Assembly: GCA_025655555.1 (NCBI GenBank)
Contig: JAHXIQ010000001.1
Location: 496,001 to 560,000, forward strand
Direction: 5' to 3'
Source: Candidatus Thiodiazotropha sp. (ex Myrtea sp. 'scaly one' KF741663)
Lineage (GTDB): Bacteria; Pseudomonadota; Gammaproteobacteria; Chromatiales; Chromatiaceae
Length of the DNA: 64,000 bases
Shown here: one piece after another, positions 34,721 through 44,020 of the stretch
How the letters are laid out: each line of letters opens with the position of its first letter
How positions within the stretch are numbered: position 1 is the first letter of the stretch
Notes under the pieces: generated by a model
What the model was told of the DNA's origin: nothing
What the model saw: only the letters and a program-made list of their open reading frames with translations
Database searches by the model: none
Translations under genes and position numbers: made by a program

Positions 34721-37603
34721 GTGAGATTAACGAAAAAAATATTCAACAACCGTGTCTCTCGCAGAATCGTCGTACTGTTCATTATTGCCGCCATTATCCC
34801 CTTGCTTCTGTTGGCTGGACTAACCCTATACCAAATCCGCTACAAACTGACTGAACAGCATAGTGAGGAAATCCGCAACAGTGCCAAAATGATCGGCATG
34901 GAAATCTTCCAGAGGCTGCAATTCACCAAAGAACAGTTCCAACTCATTGCCGACAGCCTTAATGCAGGCTATAAGCCGACATCGAAAAACCTATTATTAT
35001 CAGCTGGCCCCTTACAACCAGGGCGTATCGAATCACTCCTCCAGCTTGACCAACAAGGCCGGATTACACATTTTATCGGTGACAGTCTGATCGATGGGGA
35101 GACGTTGATTGGTGAGATCCATGAACAACGCATCCCTGGCAAGGCCATGCTTTTACTCTCCTCGACAGGAGAGAGGGAAGGTAAAAGCTCACTCTACCTC
35201 ATTGTTCCGATAGATCCCGGAAATCCCACGGGGGATCTGCTGGTTGGCCGCTTGCACATTCCAGCACTGCTAGACACTGATCAACTCGACCTGAGACGCG
35301 AACAGATCTGCGTGGTTAATGAAAAAGGTGTTCCCTTTTATTGCAATAAACCCTATGACATCGCCTGGTTGGCAGATGTCATCACACTCACTCATAGTCA
35401 AAGTAGTCATCATTTCGAGTGGCAAGACCCAAAGGGCGAGAAAACCTTCACCGCATTCTGGTCTCTCTTCCTATCGCCACATTATCAAGTAGAAAAATGG
35501 AGTGTTGCTGTTGCCCTCCCTAGTCAGATCGTGCTGACCTCCGTCAATCAGTTTCAGAAGATATTTCTTCAGGTAGGCGTGGTGACACTCGGACTGGTGA
35601 TCTTGCTCAGCATCTTTACCATCAGGCGTAACATGGTCCCTTTAGAACGCCTGCTAACCGGGACACGACAGCTCTCAAGAGGTGCTTTTAATACTCGCGT
35701 CAAACTTGAAGGTAAGGATGAATTCACAGAGCTTGGTCACGCTTTCAATGACATGGCCACCAGGCTCGGAAACAGTTTCAATCAACAGGCAAACCTGATC
35801 GATTTCAGCTACAGTCTGCAACACGCAGGCATCATCCACAAAGCATTGCATGTCACATTGGATGCGCTGCCTCATTTTGTCAATTCGGATAAGCTGGCTG
35901 TCGTCTATGTAGAGCCGTCAGGTGACTTTGTGCATCTTGAATGCCTTATCAGAAAGGGGGGAGCAACCTCAGAACGCAGTAAGTCCTACACGGCACATCA
36001 GCTGAAGCTACCGACTACCCCCTGGAAAGGGATAACCAAAGCGGCAATAAAACGTTTGCCAATACTTGAACCAATCGACTTCTCAGCTGATACGGAAATC
36101 ACAATCATGCCAGCGGTAATCAAACAAGGCGTCATTGCTTGTCTGGTTCTGGAGCAAATGGAAACACACACGCCAGGCATCGATAATCTTTTTATCCTTA
36201 CCCAATTCTGTGACATCCTGGCCTCCGCCATCTCTAATATCAGGCTGAAGCAACGGCTTGAATACCAGGCCTATCATGATCCGTTAACACATCTACCGAA
36301 TCGCATCCAAATCAAGCGAGAGACAGAAAAGGCGCTACGGCGTGCCAAACAGGATCATCTTGAGCTGGCCATTATGATCATGGATATCGATCGATTTAAG
36401 CTCATCAACGATTCAATGGGACATGTCTCAGGCGATGAACTGCTGGTAGCCCTGGCGGAGCGACTCAAACAATTTACCAGCCGACGGGACATTCTCAGCC
36501 GATTTGCCGGTGATGAATTTGTTTTCCTCTTCGCTTCGAAAGGTCACGACCTTGAAAACAAACTGCCAGAGATTATTGAACGGTTGGATCGAGTCTTTCA
36601 CGATCCGTTCAGTCTTGGAAAACGTAAAATCAGGATTAGTGCGAGTAAGGGTATCGCCATGTACCCCAAAGATGGAGAAACCTTTCTCGACCTGCTGAAA
36701 AACGCTGATGCCGCCATGTATCATGCAAAACATCAGAAACCCGGTAGCTTTGCGTTTTACACACAAACGCTGCAGTACAGCCTGATAGAGGAAATGGAAA
36801 CCGAACAGAACCTGATAGACGCCCTGACACAGAAAGAGTTTGAACTTTACTATCAGCCTAGCATCCATCTCCCAAGTGGCCGCGCCATCGGCGTGGAGGC
36901 ACTGATTCGATGGAGAAGACCACACTACGGACTTATTGCGCCCAACAAATTCATACATATCGCTGAGCAGACCGGTCTGATAGAGCCGATCGGCAATTGG
37001 GTACTGAAACAAGCCTGTAAGGATTTTCTCCGTTGGAGGAATGATGGAATACTGCTGGACTATATCTCTTCCAATGTATCGAGTGTCCAATTGCAGAATC
37101 CAAATTTCGTACAAACAGTTAAGCAGACGCTTGAGATAACCGGTATGGAACCGCATCATCTGGAGTTGGAGATTACTGAGACAGCCTTTATTGAAGACTT
37201 TCAAGGCAGCCTGGATAAACTCAAGGAGATACGCGAGCTGGGAGTCAGGGTTGCTGTAGATGATTTCGGAACCGGGTATGCCTCGCTGAAATACCTCAAA
37301 GAGCTACCTGCCGATAGCATCAAAATCGACCGGCTGTTTGTCAAGGATCTACCTGACAACCAAAATGACGTCGCAATTGTTTCATCGCTTGTCACCCTGA
37401 CTAATAATTTAAAGCTCGGTTTAATTGCCGAAGGAATAGAAACTGAATCACAAAGACTTTACCTTTTGAATGCCGGCATCAACATTGCTCAGGGTTTTCA
37501 TATGAGTCGTCCATTGCCGGAAACCGAATTGCTGACGTATCTTGTGGAAAACCACATGTCTAATGAACTGCAACACATCTCAGGACTACAAACTAAAGCC
37601 TGA
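34721..37603 (+). CDS. Membrane GGDEF-EAL c-di-GMP protein with HAMP domain
   Basis: A 960-residue two-pass protein. Membrane helices (about residues 14-35 and 280-305) enclose a periplasmic sensor. A HAMP segment (PLERLLTGTRQLSRGAFNTR), a GAF-like region (about 370-510), GGDEF (about 525-680) and EAL (about 700-945) follow. GGDEF reads AGDEF and lacks an RxxD inhibition site. The EAL catalytic set is present: GVEALIRW, SNVSS, ITETAF, DDFGTGYASLKYL, KIDRLFV, IAEGIETE. It may be a phosphodiesterase or bifunctional. GTG start two bases after the pseudopilin stop implies coupling. Confidence 0.92.
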   Translation: MRLTKKIFNNRVSRRIVVLFIIAAIIPLLLLAGLTLYQIRYKLTEQHSEEIRNSAKMIGMEIFQRLQFTKEQFQLIADSLNAGYKPTSKNLLLSAGPLQPGRIESLLQLDQQGRITHFIGDSLIDGETLIGEIHEQRIPGKAMLLLSSTGEREGKSSLYLIVPIDPGNPTGDLLVGRLHIPALLDTDQLDLRREQICVVNEKGVPFYCNKPYDIAWLADVITLTHSQSSHHFEWQDPKGEKTFTAFWSLFLSPHYQVEKWSVAVALPSQIVLTSVNQFQKIFLQVGVVTLGLVILLSIFTIRRNMVPLERLLTGTRQLSRGAFNTRVKLEGKDEFTELGHAFNDMATRLGNSFNQQANLIDFSYSLQHAGIIHKALHVTLDALPHFVNSDKLAVVYVEPSGDFVHLECLIRKGGATSERSKSYTAHQLKLPTTPWKGITKAAIKRLPILEPIDFSADTEITIMPAVIKQGVIACLVLEQMETHTPGIDNLFILTQFCDILASAISNIRLKQRLEYQAYHDPLTHLPNRIQIKRETEKALRRAKQDHLELAIMIMDIDRFKLINDSMGHVSGDELLVALAERLKQFTSRRDILSRFAGDEFVFLFASKGHDLENKLPEIIERLDRVFHDPFSLGKRKIRISASKGIAMYPKDGETFLDLLKNADAAMYHAKHQKPGSFAFYTQTLQYSLIEEMETEQNLIDALTQKEFELYYQPSIHLPSGRAIGVEALIRWRRPHYGLIAPNKFIHIAEQTGLIEPIGNWVLKQACKDFLRWRNDGILLDYISSNVSSVQLQNPNFVQTVKQTLEITGMEPHHLELEITETAFIEDFQGSLDKLKEIRELGVRVAVDDFGTGYASLKYLKELPADSIKIDRLFVKDLPDNQNDVAIVSSLVTLTNNLKLGLIAEGIETESQRLYLLNAGINIAQGFHMSRPLPETELLTYLVENHMSNELQHISGLQTKA

Positions 37604-37621
37604 TACCCATTTTACATACGA

Positions 37622-38302
37622 TCAAGTCGCTTTGTGCGCCACTTGATTTCTTAGATACACCGGCAAGGCATTCTCAGCTGACACAGCCAAACCCCGATCA
37701 AAATCTGCAGCCGCCAGCAGCGCAATCTCCCTTGCACTGCATAACATCTGCGCCTGATAACCCAACAACACGCCTTGCAGCCTTTTCTCCAGAATCTCTG
37801 CCCCAGCTGTCCAGCCCGAACCGATGCCATACCACTCCCCATCGATGGGAAGACTGACCCGTTCGGCAGTTGCGACTTCCTCTTCAATCACGAGTCGCAC
37901 CAACTCGTCCTCCCCCACTTTGTAGGCAGCCCAGTAGAGTTCACCCATTCGAGCATCATAAGAAGGCAATAGATGTCGCTCGCCTTTTTCACGAAATGCC
38001 CGCTGTGCGAGCGCCGCCAGGGTTGAAACCGGCACTACCGGCAGGCCAGCGGCAAAGGCTGCCCCTTGAACCACCCCTGTGGCGATGCGAACACCGGTAA
38101 AGGAACCGGGACCACGACCGAATGCCATGGCATCGAGCTGTGACGGAGTCAGTTCCGCTTCGGCCAGCAGGTCGTCCATCATCGACAGCAGCAACTCACT
38201 GTGTCCCCGTGGTTTAACCTCATACCGAAGGTGAGTCTCATCGTCGATTAACAGCGCGGCGGAGCACGCCTCGGTCGCGGTTTCAATGGCAAGCAATTTC
38301 AT
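37622..38302 (-). CDS. tsaB: tRNA threonylcarbamoyladenosine biosynthesis protein TsaB
   Basis: TsaB is the pseudo-enzyme partner of TsaD in making t6A37 of ANN-reading tRNAs. The 226-residue protein begins MKLLAIETATEACSAALL, continues LLSMMDDLLAEAELTPSQLD and carries the hallmark FGRGPGSFTGVRIATGVVQG and LAALAQ. It converges on the preceding c-di-GMP gene with an 18-base gap. Confidence 0.96.
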   Translation of the reverse strand: MKLLAIETATEACSAALLIDDETHLRYEVKPRGHSELLLSMMDDLLAEAELTPSQLDAMAFGRGPGSFTGVRIATGVVQGAAFAAGLPVVPVSTLAALAQRAFREKGERHLLPSYDARMGELYWAAYKVGEDELVRLVIEEEVATAERVSLPIDGEWYGIGSGWTAGAEILEKRLQGVLLGYQAQMLCSAREIALLAAADFDRGLAVSAENALPVYLRNQVAHKAT

Positions 38303-38796
38303 AATGAGTTCAGTGGACCAGTATCGTTATGTGAGATGAAGATGATAGCAGGGCGAATGCTAGCATTTTGATTCAAGATACTCTCCATAAAAGGACCATT
38401 GACCTCTCCCCTCCCTGAGAGTCCTTTGTCACCTCTCCAGCCGTATCCAACGCTTCGAGAAAGTGCGCCGGTAACCTGTGATTGTGTGAAGTGAAATGTG
38501 CTACATATTCTGACTTTAATGTTGAGATAAACCCTACTTTTGAACTTTTTTTACAGCTCTGGGTAGGGTATCTCTGTAGACGACACGAACGCCATTCACA
38601 TGGTATTTTCAGTGTTAATTTATGTCATTGTTTTTTATTGAATTATTTAAATTTTTTAGTAGTTCGGGTAATTTTACATACACCTGCAGAGAATAAAGCG
38701 ACATTCAGTAACTCACTGTATTTTATATATAATATTAAATTGGCATAAGTCCTGCTTACTCTTCTCCCAACGAACACATGGATACCCCATTCGGAG
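38303..38796. other. A+T-rich intergenic region upstream of the PEP-CTERM gene
   Basis: About 490 bases, strongly A+T-rich from 38500 to 38740. An 88-codon frame at 38482-38748 has no ribosome binding site and an unlikely composition. The only element I can support is the sigma-54 type promoter at 38741. Confidence 0.5.
38741..38757 (+). promoter_or_regulatory. Sigma-54 (-24/-12) promoter of the PEP-CTERM gene
   Basis: TGGCATAAGTCCTGCTT keeps the GG-N10-GC spacing and a TGGCA -24 element. It lies 65 bases before the GTG start. PEP-CTERM genes in EpsH-encoding bacteria are known to use sigma-54 promoters with the PrsK/PrsR two-component system, which fits; the activator is not in the window. 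Confidence 0.65.
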
Positions 38797-38805
38797 ATGA
38801 AGACA

Positions 38806-39543
38806 GTGAATATAAAGAAGCTTGTAATCAGCGCGGGACTCGCAGCCTCCTTTTTTATCGGCTCTGCAGCACACGCCACTATCATGACAGACAGCCATTC
38901 GACGTCATTCAATTTTTCCTCATACAACACACTGTATGACAGAAATCCTGGAAAGGATGCTGAAGGCAAAAACTATCTGACAAAAAGGATTAACCGGCAA
39001 ACCGTCTCTATGGACCGGTTCGACAGCTCGCTGGGTACGCTGCTTGATGTTGCTATCTGGTTCGAATCCGATTGGTCTCTGACATCAACCGTCAATTCAT
39101 ACGACACCGGGTACGTTAACAGAACTGCAACCGGCCGCGGCAAGTCAGTCAGCAACCAACAAATTCGTCTAATCGATCCTTTTCGGGAGATCGCTAAAAA
39201 CAACGAGGTAGTCAGATCTAATTGCATGGAAGACAAGCCCAGATGCAGAGACACAGATTCCTCACTCGGTAACTTTAATGGCAGTTTCGATCTCGGCACT
39301 TTTTCGTTGAGCGACTTCATCGGTACCGACATGCTCGATTTCAGGGTGGTCCGCACGCTCACAGCCGACCTCTTGGGCTGTGGTTTTAACGACAGATGCT
39401 GGCAGAGAAACTCCAATAACGCCTGGAGCGGTAATGTGTATGTGGACTACACCTACTCCGTACCTGAGCCATCTGCTCTGGCTCTGATGGGCCTCGGCCT
39501 GGCAGGAATCGGCGCCAGCCGCATGCGTAAACGCAAAAGCTGA
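38806..39543 (+). CDS. PEP-CTERM sorting domain protein
   Basis: A 245-residue exported protein with a signal peptide (LVISAGLAASFFIGSAAHA) and a C-terminal PEP-CTERM signal: VPEPSALALMGLGLAGIGAS followed by basic RMRKRKS. In other bacteria this is recognised and cleaved by exosortase (EpsH), usually for export with exopolysaccharide. The body contains a pair of Cys-rich segments (NCMEDKPRC, LGCGFNDRC) and no catalytic motif. A GTG at 38806, nine bases after GGAG, is a better start than the ATG at 38797, which touches the same GGAG. No exosortase is in this window. Confidence 0.9.
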   Translation: MNIKKLVISAGLAASFFIGSAAHATIMTDSHSTSFNFSSYNTLYDRNPGKDAEGKNYLTKRINRQTVSMDRFDSSLGTLLDVAIWFESDWSLTSTVNSYDTGYVNRTATGRGKSVSNQQIRLIDPFREIAKNNEVVRSNCMEDKPRCRDTDSSLGNFNGSFDLGTFSLSDFIGTDMLDFRVVRTLTADLLGCGFNDRCWQRNSNNAWSGNVYVDYTYSVPEPSALALMGLGLAGIGASRMRKRKS

Positions 39544-39567
39544 TCCAACACTTTCGATCTCGCATCA

Positions 39568-39595
39568 ACACCCGCCTTGTGCGGGTGTTTTTTTA
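39568..39595 (+). terminator. Terminator after the PEP-CTERM gene
   Basis: Stem ACACCCGC / GCGGGTGT (39568-39575 with 39581-39588), five-base loop, followed by seven T residues. Confidence 0.9.
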
Positions 39596-39773
39596 TCCAC
39601 CAGTATCAGCCAACACACTACTCTCTCTGAGATAATCGCGGGGTGCGCTTCTAACGTGCCATGCAAACTCCATCGGTGCAGCACAGTCGCTCACTACAAA
39701 TGACACGACACGCCCAACAGGTAAGTCGACCAATTATTAACCCGGCAACTAAATATGTCTTGTTAACAGCTTT

Positions 39774-42700
39774 TCATAGGTGTTTATTCACTGAGTTAGA
39801 CGCTACCTCGTGCCGCTTCTGCAATGCTTCTTGCACACCCTGCAAAAGATCCCATAGCACCGGAATAATAAACAGTGTCAGCGCCGTTGCGGCGGCGAGT
39901 CCGGTAACAAAGGTCGATGCCATGGTGCCCCAGATCAGCGAGTAGCTTGGAAAGCCAATTGCCATTGGCAGCAGGCCCAAGGTGGTGGTCAGCGTGGTCA
40001 GCAGAATTGGCCGGAGTCGGATATGCACCCCTTCGACGATGGCCTCCCGACGCGTCATACCACTGCGATAACGCTTGTTGATAAAGTCGATCAGCACTAG
40101 CGCATCGTTCACCACAACACCTGCCACACCAATAACCGCTACGAAGCTATTGATGGTGAATAGCGTCTGTGTCACCAGCTTACCGAAGACCACTCCGATC
40201 AACGCGAAAACTACGGCGGATAGAATAATCAGCGGTTGCAAGTAAGATTGGAACTGCGTCGCCAGTATCACGTACATCACCAATACCGCGATGATGAAGG
40301 CATAGCCGAGAGATTCAAAAGATCGTTGAGTGTCCTCGTGTTCTCCACCGAAAGTGACGGTGGCGCCAGGATAGCCCTCCCGGACCTGCTCATAGTGGCC
40401 GCGCACTGCATTGACGATCGCCGGGGTGGAAGTAGGGGCGCCCTCCCGGATATCCGCTTTCAGGCTGATGGCCCGTTGTCCCTGATAACGCTTGATCTCC
40501 CCGGCCTCGTTGTAGGCGCGCACATCAACCAGATCCGACAGATAGACCGGCCTGCCGGCATCCTCCACCATCGGTATAGAGAGTGCCTGTTCAGGCGATT
40601 CCAGGCTGCCAGGATCGACATAGAGTTTGAGGTCGATCTCCTCATCCACATGCCGGTACTTCCCAATATAGCGGCCATCCAGCACACTGGCTGACAACAT
40701 GGCCACCCGGCTGTTATCGAGACCGTACTCAGCCACCCGCTGCTGATTGACTGCAAGACGGAAGACTCGCTTCGGTTCACCCCGGTCGTCCTTCAGATCG
40801 AGAAGATGCGCGCCGATGTCGGGGGACTCCCGCATAAAGGCCAGCAGCTCTTTCGCCAACGCAGATACCGAAGCCACATTGGCCCCGACTACCCGCACAT
40901 TGATGTCTTTACCGCTAGGTGGGCCGTCACTCTGTGGATGGATAGAGATTCGGTATCCATCCTTTTCGTACAGGGGAGCAAGTTTTTCCCGCATCCGTTC
41001 CAGATGGTCCAGTGGATCATCAAATGTCTGATCATCCGCCGACGGCATGGTCACCATCACCGAGCCATGATTATTGCCGTAGATCGGTTCGTAGTCTTCA
41101 TTGAAATAGAGACCCGCAAAACCGGACGTTGCGCTGGCCATACCTGGGCCATCTTCCATGATCGTCTCCGAGATCTGCTTGACCCGCTCGTTCACCTCCT
41201 CGATGGGGACACTGCTCGGTCCTATCAGATCCACATAGTAGAGTTTGTAGTCATCGGGAAAGAACTGAATACGAATCAGTGGCACCTTGCCGGAAGCCGA
41301 GAGGGAGAGAATCACTACCGAGGCGATGAACACCGCCAACACAATGGAAACTGACAGCAGCCGATACCGCAAGGTCAGGCTCAGCAGCCAATCGGTAAAG
41401 CGGCGCGCCAGACGCATCAGGGCGTTGTCACGTTCCACCAGATCCGTCGAGGCCTGCTGCCTGGGCCCGAAATCGTAGTAGTGAATGGGCAGGATGAGCA
41501 GACACTCCACCAGTGAGGCGACAATGGCGAAGGTCACCGCTTTAGGCACCAGCGCAAAAAACTGGCCGGTGGCGCCGGTCATGATCAACATCGGCAGAAA
41601 GGCGGCGACAGTGGTCATGGTGGCGGCGATTACCGGTATAGCCACCTCTGCTGTACCTTCGATAATCGCCTCACGCAACGGTTTACCCTCTTGCACGTGG
41701 CGATAGATATTCTCGGTGACGACGATAGCGTCATCCACCACAATGCCGGTCACCAGTACAAAGGAGAAAAGGGTAATCTCGTTCAGGCTGTTACCGGTGA
41801 GGTACATGATCAGCATGGTGATCATGAATGAAAACGGGATACCAATGGTCACCAGGCCCGCGTTGCGCACGCCCATGAAATACCAGATGATCAGGCTCAC
41901 CAGCGTGATACCCACCAGCATGTTCATGCCAAGCGTGTTCAATCCATCCTTGATGTAGACGGTGGAGTCCTGAGTCAGCACCACATCCACACCCTGCTCT
42001 GTGAGGGAGGGCCTGAAACTATCGACCACCGCCACGACCCGGTCACGGATATCCATGGCGTTGCCTTCATCCGACTTGATCACCTTCAGACCGATCGAGG
42101 GCTTGCCGTTGACCGAGGCGATGGCGACAGGATCGCGATAATCGAGACCGATGCGACTGGCAATATCCTCCACCCGCAACAGGCTGCCATCGGAATCCCG
42201 ACGCACGACAGTGGACTGGACCTGCTCCAGGCTGCGGAAGCGCTCATCCAGTTTAACCAGGAACTCTCCGCTCTCGTTCGTGTATTTTCCTGCCGGAATG
42301 GTCAGGTTGGCACTGCCCAGCGCCTCTGCCACCTGATCAAAACTGACACCTAGCAGTCGCAGCTTCTCTGGATCTAAAAAGACATGGAATTCCTGAGTCA
42401 GCTCTCCCGAAAACTCCACCTGCTGCACACCGGGGATCTTCAACAGCAGGATCTTGACCTCATCCGACATCAACGCCAGGGCACGATTGCTGTGCTCACC
42501 GATCAGATTGACGGAGATGACCGGCAGCCAGTCCTGCACTTTGGCATTCAGCAGCCTCGGCGGATCGACCCCCTCCGGCAGCTCATTAATGATATTCAGG
42601 ACTTCAAACCGTACCTCATTGAAGAGGCTGTCGTAGTCGCTGTCATCGACGAACTTGAGGCGGATGTGGGAGCGTCCACTGAAGGAGGTGGCGTTGATCC

Positions 42701-42938
42701 ACTCCACATCATCCACCCGTTCCACGGCCTCTTCGATCTTGCGCGTGACCAGGCTCTCGACCTCCACTGGGGAGGCTCCCGGATAGACTGTGGAGATGAT
42801 GACTTCACCGAAACCGAAATTGGGATAGCGTTCAGCCGGCAGGGCAAACAGCGTAATAAAGCCCACCACCATCAGCACCACAAACATCAGGTTGTAGAAG
42901 ACCCGTTGTTTGAGGGAGAAGGCAACCACTGATTGCAT
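39774..42938 (-). CDS. RND-family efflux transporter permease
   Basis: A 1054-residue inner membrane pump of the AcrB/MexB superfamily, which exports substrates using proton entry. There are twelve expected membrane segments with two large periplasmic loops after TM1 and TM7. Visible motifs are FALPAERYPNFGFGEVIIST after TM1, VTGIVVDDAIVVTENIYRHV (the Asp pair in TM4), and GVVVNDALVLIDFINKRYR in TM10-11. It follows the fusion protein gene by five bases. Substrate cannot be told; relatives of this subgroup are often annotated as multidrug or solvent pumps. No outer membrane TolC gene adjoins. Confidence 0.93.
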   Translation of the reverse strand: MQSVVAFSLKQRVFYNLMFVVLMVVGFITLFALPAERYPNFGFGEVIISTVYPGASPVEVESLVTRKIEEAVERVDDVEWINATSFSGRSHIRLKFVDDSDYDSLFNEVRFEVLNIINELPEGVDPPRLLNAKVQDWLPVISVNLIGEHSNRALALMSDEVKILLLKIPGVQQVEFSGELTQEFHVFLDPEKLRLLGVSFDQVAEALGSANLTIPAGKYTNESGEFLVKLDERFRSLEQVQSTVVRRDSDGSLLRVEDIASRIGLDYRDPVAIASVNGKPSIGLKVIKSDEGNAMDIRDRVVAVVDSFRPSLTEQGVDVVLTQDSTVYIKDGLNTLGMNMLVGITLVSLIIWYFMGVRNAGLVTIGIPFSFMITMLIMYLTGNSLNEITLFSFVLVTGIVVDDAIVVTENIYRHVQEGKPLREAIIEGTAEVAIPVIAATMTTVAAFLPMLIMTGATGQFFALVPKAVTFAIVASLVECLLILPIHYYDFGPRQQASTDLVERDNALMRLARRFTDWLLSLTLRYRLLSVSIVLAVFIASVVILSLSASGKVPLIRIQFFPDDYKLYYVDLIGPSSVPIEEVNERVKQISETIMEDGPGMASATSGFAGLYFNEDYEPIYGNNHGSVMVTMPSADDQTFDDPLDHLERMREKLAPLYEKDGYRISIHPQSDGPPSGKDINVRVVGANVASVSALAKELLAFMRESPDIGAHLLDLKDDRGEPKRVFRLAVNQQRVAEYGLDNSRVAMLSASVLDGRYIGKYRHVDEEIDLKLYVDPGSLESPEQALSIPMVEDAGRPVYLSDLVDVRAYNEAGEIKRYQGQRAISLKADIREGAPTSTPAIVNAVRGHYEQVREGYPGATVTFGGEHEDTQRSFESLGYAFIIAVLVMYVILATQFQSYLQPLIILSAVVFALIGVVFGKLVTQTLFTINSFVAVIGVAGVVVNDALVLIDFINKRYRSGMTRREAIVEGVHIRLRPILLTTLTTTLGLLPMAIGFPSYSLIWGTMASTFVTGLAAATALTLFIIPVLWDLLQGVQEALQKRHEVASNSVNKHL

Positions 42939-42943
42939 GGCTG

Positions 42944-43939
42944 TTACTCGTTGTTCAAGATAAACTGATCACCGGGTTTGACTGCCGGCGAGACCACACT
43001 GACCCAGTCGCCCTCCGGCCCATTGGTACGCCCAAGATAGACAACTCTGACCGCCTCACCATCCGGTCGTTTCAGCCAATATTGTTCGTAGCGTTGATCC
43101 AAAGCTTTCTCAGGTATCAGAACTGCACCTGTTCTCAAAGGAATATCAAGACCCAGTTCGACACGCAGCCCACCTCTTGGGGATTCAATGCCTTGAGCAA
43201 TCTCTAATTCCACCTGGATTTTTCGCGAGGTATCGTCGAATGCCGGAGAGATACGCAACAATCTTGCCGATACATCAAGCTGCTGCTCAGGCAACCTGAC
43301 CTTCAGCTCGTCTTCTGCATGATGCAGCGCCTGGTACTCCGCCATGCTGAGTGCGAAGGGGACAAGCAGACTGCGATAGTCACCCACTTCGACGACCGGC
43401 TCTCCCGCATTGACCCACTGCCCCGGCTCCACATGACGCCGGATGACCTGCCAACCGGCAGGCGCCTGAATGCAGTGGCGGCTTTTTCTCTCTTTCAGTG
43501 TATTCGCTGCAATCTGCAAAGACTGGATTTGTATCTGTGTCTTGTCCAGGTTCCGTTGGGCTGTATCGAGTTGGCTTTCAGATGAGCTGTTCTTTTTCAA
43601 CAACTGCCGGATACGCGCCACCTCTTTTCGAAAGTAGGTACGATCTACTACCAGCGCATCCTGCTCCGCCCTGTTGGCCTGCAGTTCCAGGTCAATGAAT
43701 GTCTGGTCAAGACAGGCGAAGGCTTCGCCCTCTCCCGTCACATCACCCACATCAGCATTGACCAGGGATACGCGCCCTGCAGCCTCAGCTGAAAGCACCA
43801 ACCTGGTGCGCGCCCGGGTAAAGCCGGACTGGACTTCCCGCTGCATCGCCGGTTTGGCTGTGATCAGACTATCCGCTGCAGACGCAGCCAGTGGCGAAAG
43901 CCAGAAAAGAACCAGGACCGAAAGAATGCTCGACTTCAT
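42944..43939 (-). CDS. RND efflux periplasmic adaptor (membrane fusion protein)
   Basis: A 331-residue HlyD/AcrA-type adaptor. A signal peptide (SILSVLVLFWLSPLAASA) is followed by the barrel-sandwich half SAEAAGRVSLVNADVGDVT, a helical hairpin with coiled-coil character (about residues 85-140), the second lipoyl half IQAPAGWQVIRRHVEPGQWV and a beta-barrel. There is no lipobox Cys. ATG at 43939 has AGGGA upstream; the ATG 24 bases earlier does not. Cotranscribed with the pump. Confidence 0.9.
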   Translation of the reverse strand: MKSSILSVLVLFWLSPLAASAADSLITAKPAMQREVQSGFTRARTRLVLSAEAAGRVSLVNADVGDVTGEGEAFACLDQTFIDLELQANRAEQDALVVDRTYFRKEVARIRQLLKKNSSSESQLDTAQRNLDKTQIQIQSLQIAANTLKERKSRHCIQAPAGWQVIRRHVEPGQWVNAGEPVVEVGDYRSLLVPFALSMAEYQALHHAEDELKVRLPEQQLDVSARLLRISPAFDDTSRKIQVELEIAQGIESPRGGLRVELGLDIPLRTGAVLIPEKALDQRYEQYWLKRPDGEAVRVVYLGRTNGPEGDWVSVVSPAVKPGDQFILNNE

Positions 43940-44020
43940 GGGTATGTGTTCCCTGAACCTCATGATAATTTGGGATATATGTGCATAACCTATACCCCAT
44001 GCGATTGAGTATCAACGATA

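Noticed and set aside
38482-38748. 88-codon frame upstream of the PEP-CTERM gene
   Set aside because: No ribosome binding site, A+T-rich low-quality composition, and it overlaps the sigma-54 promoter.
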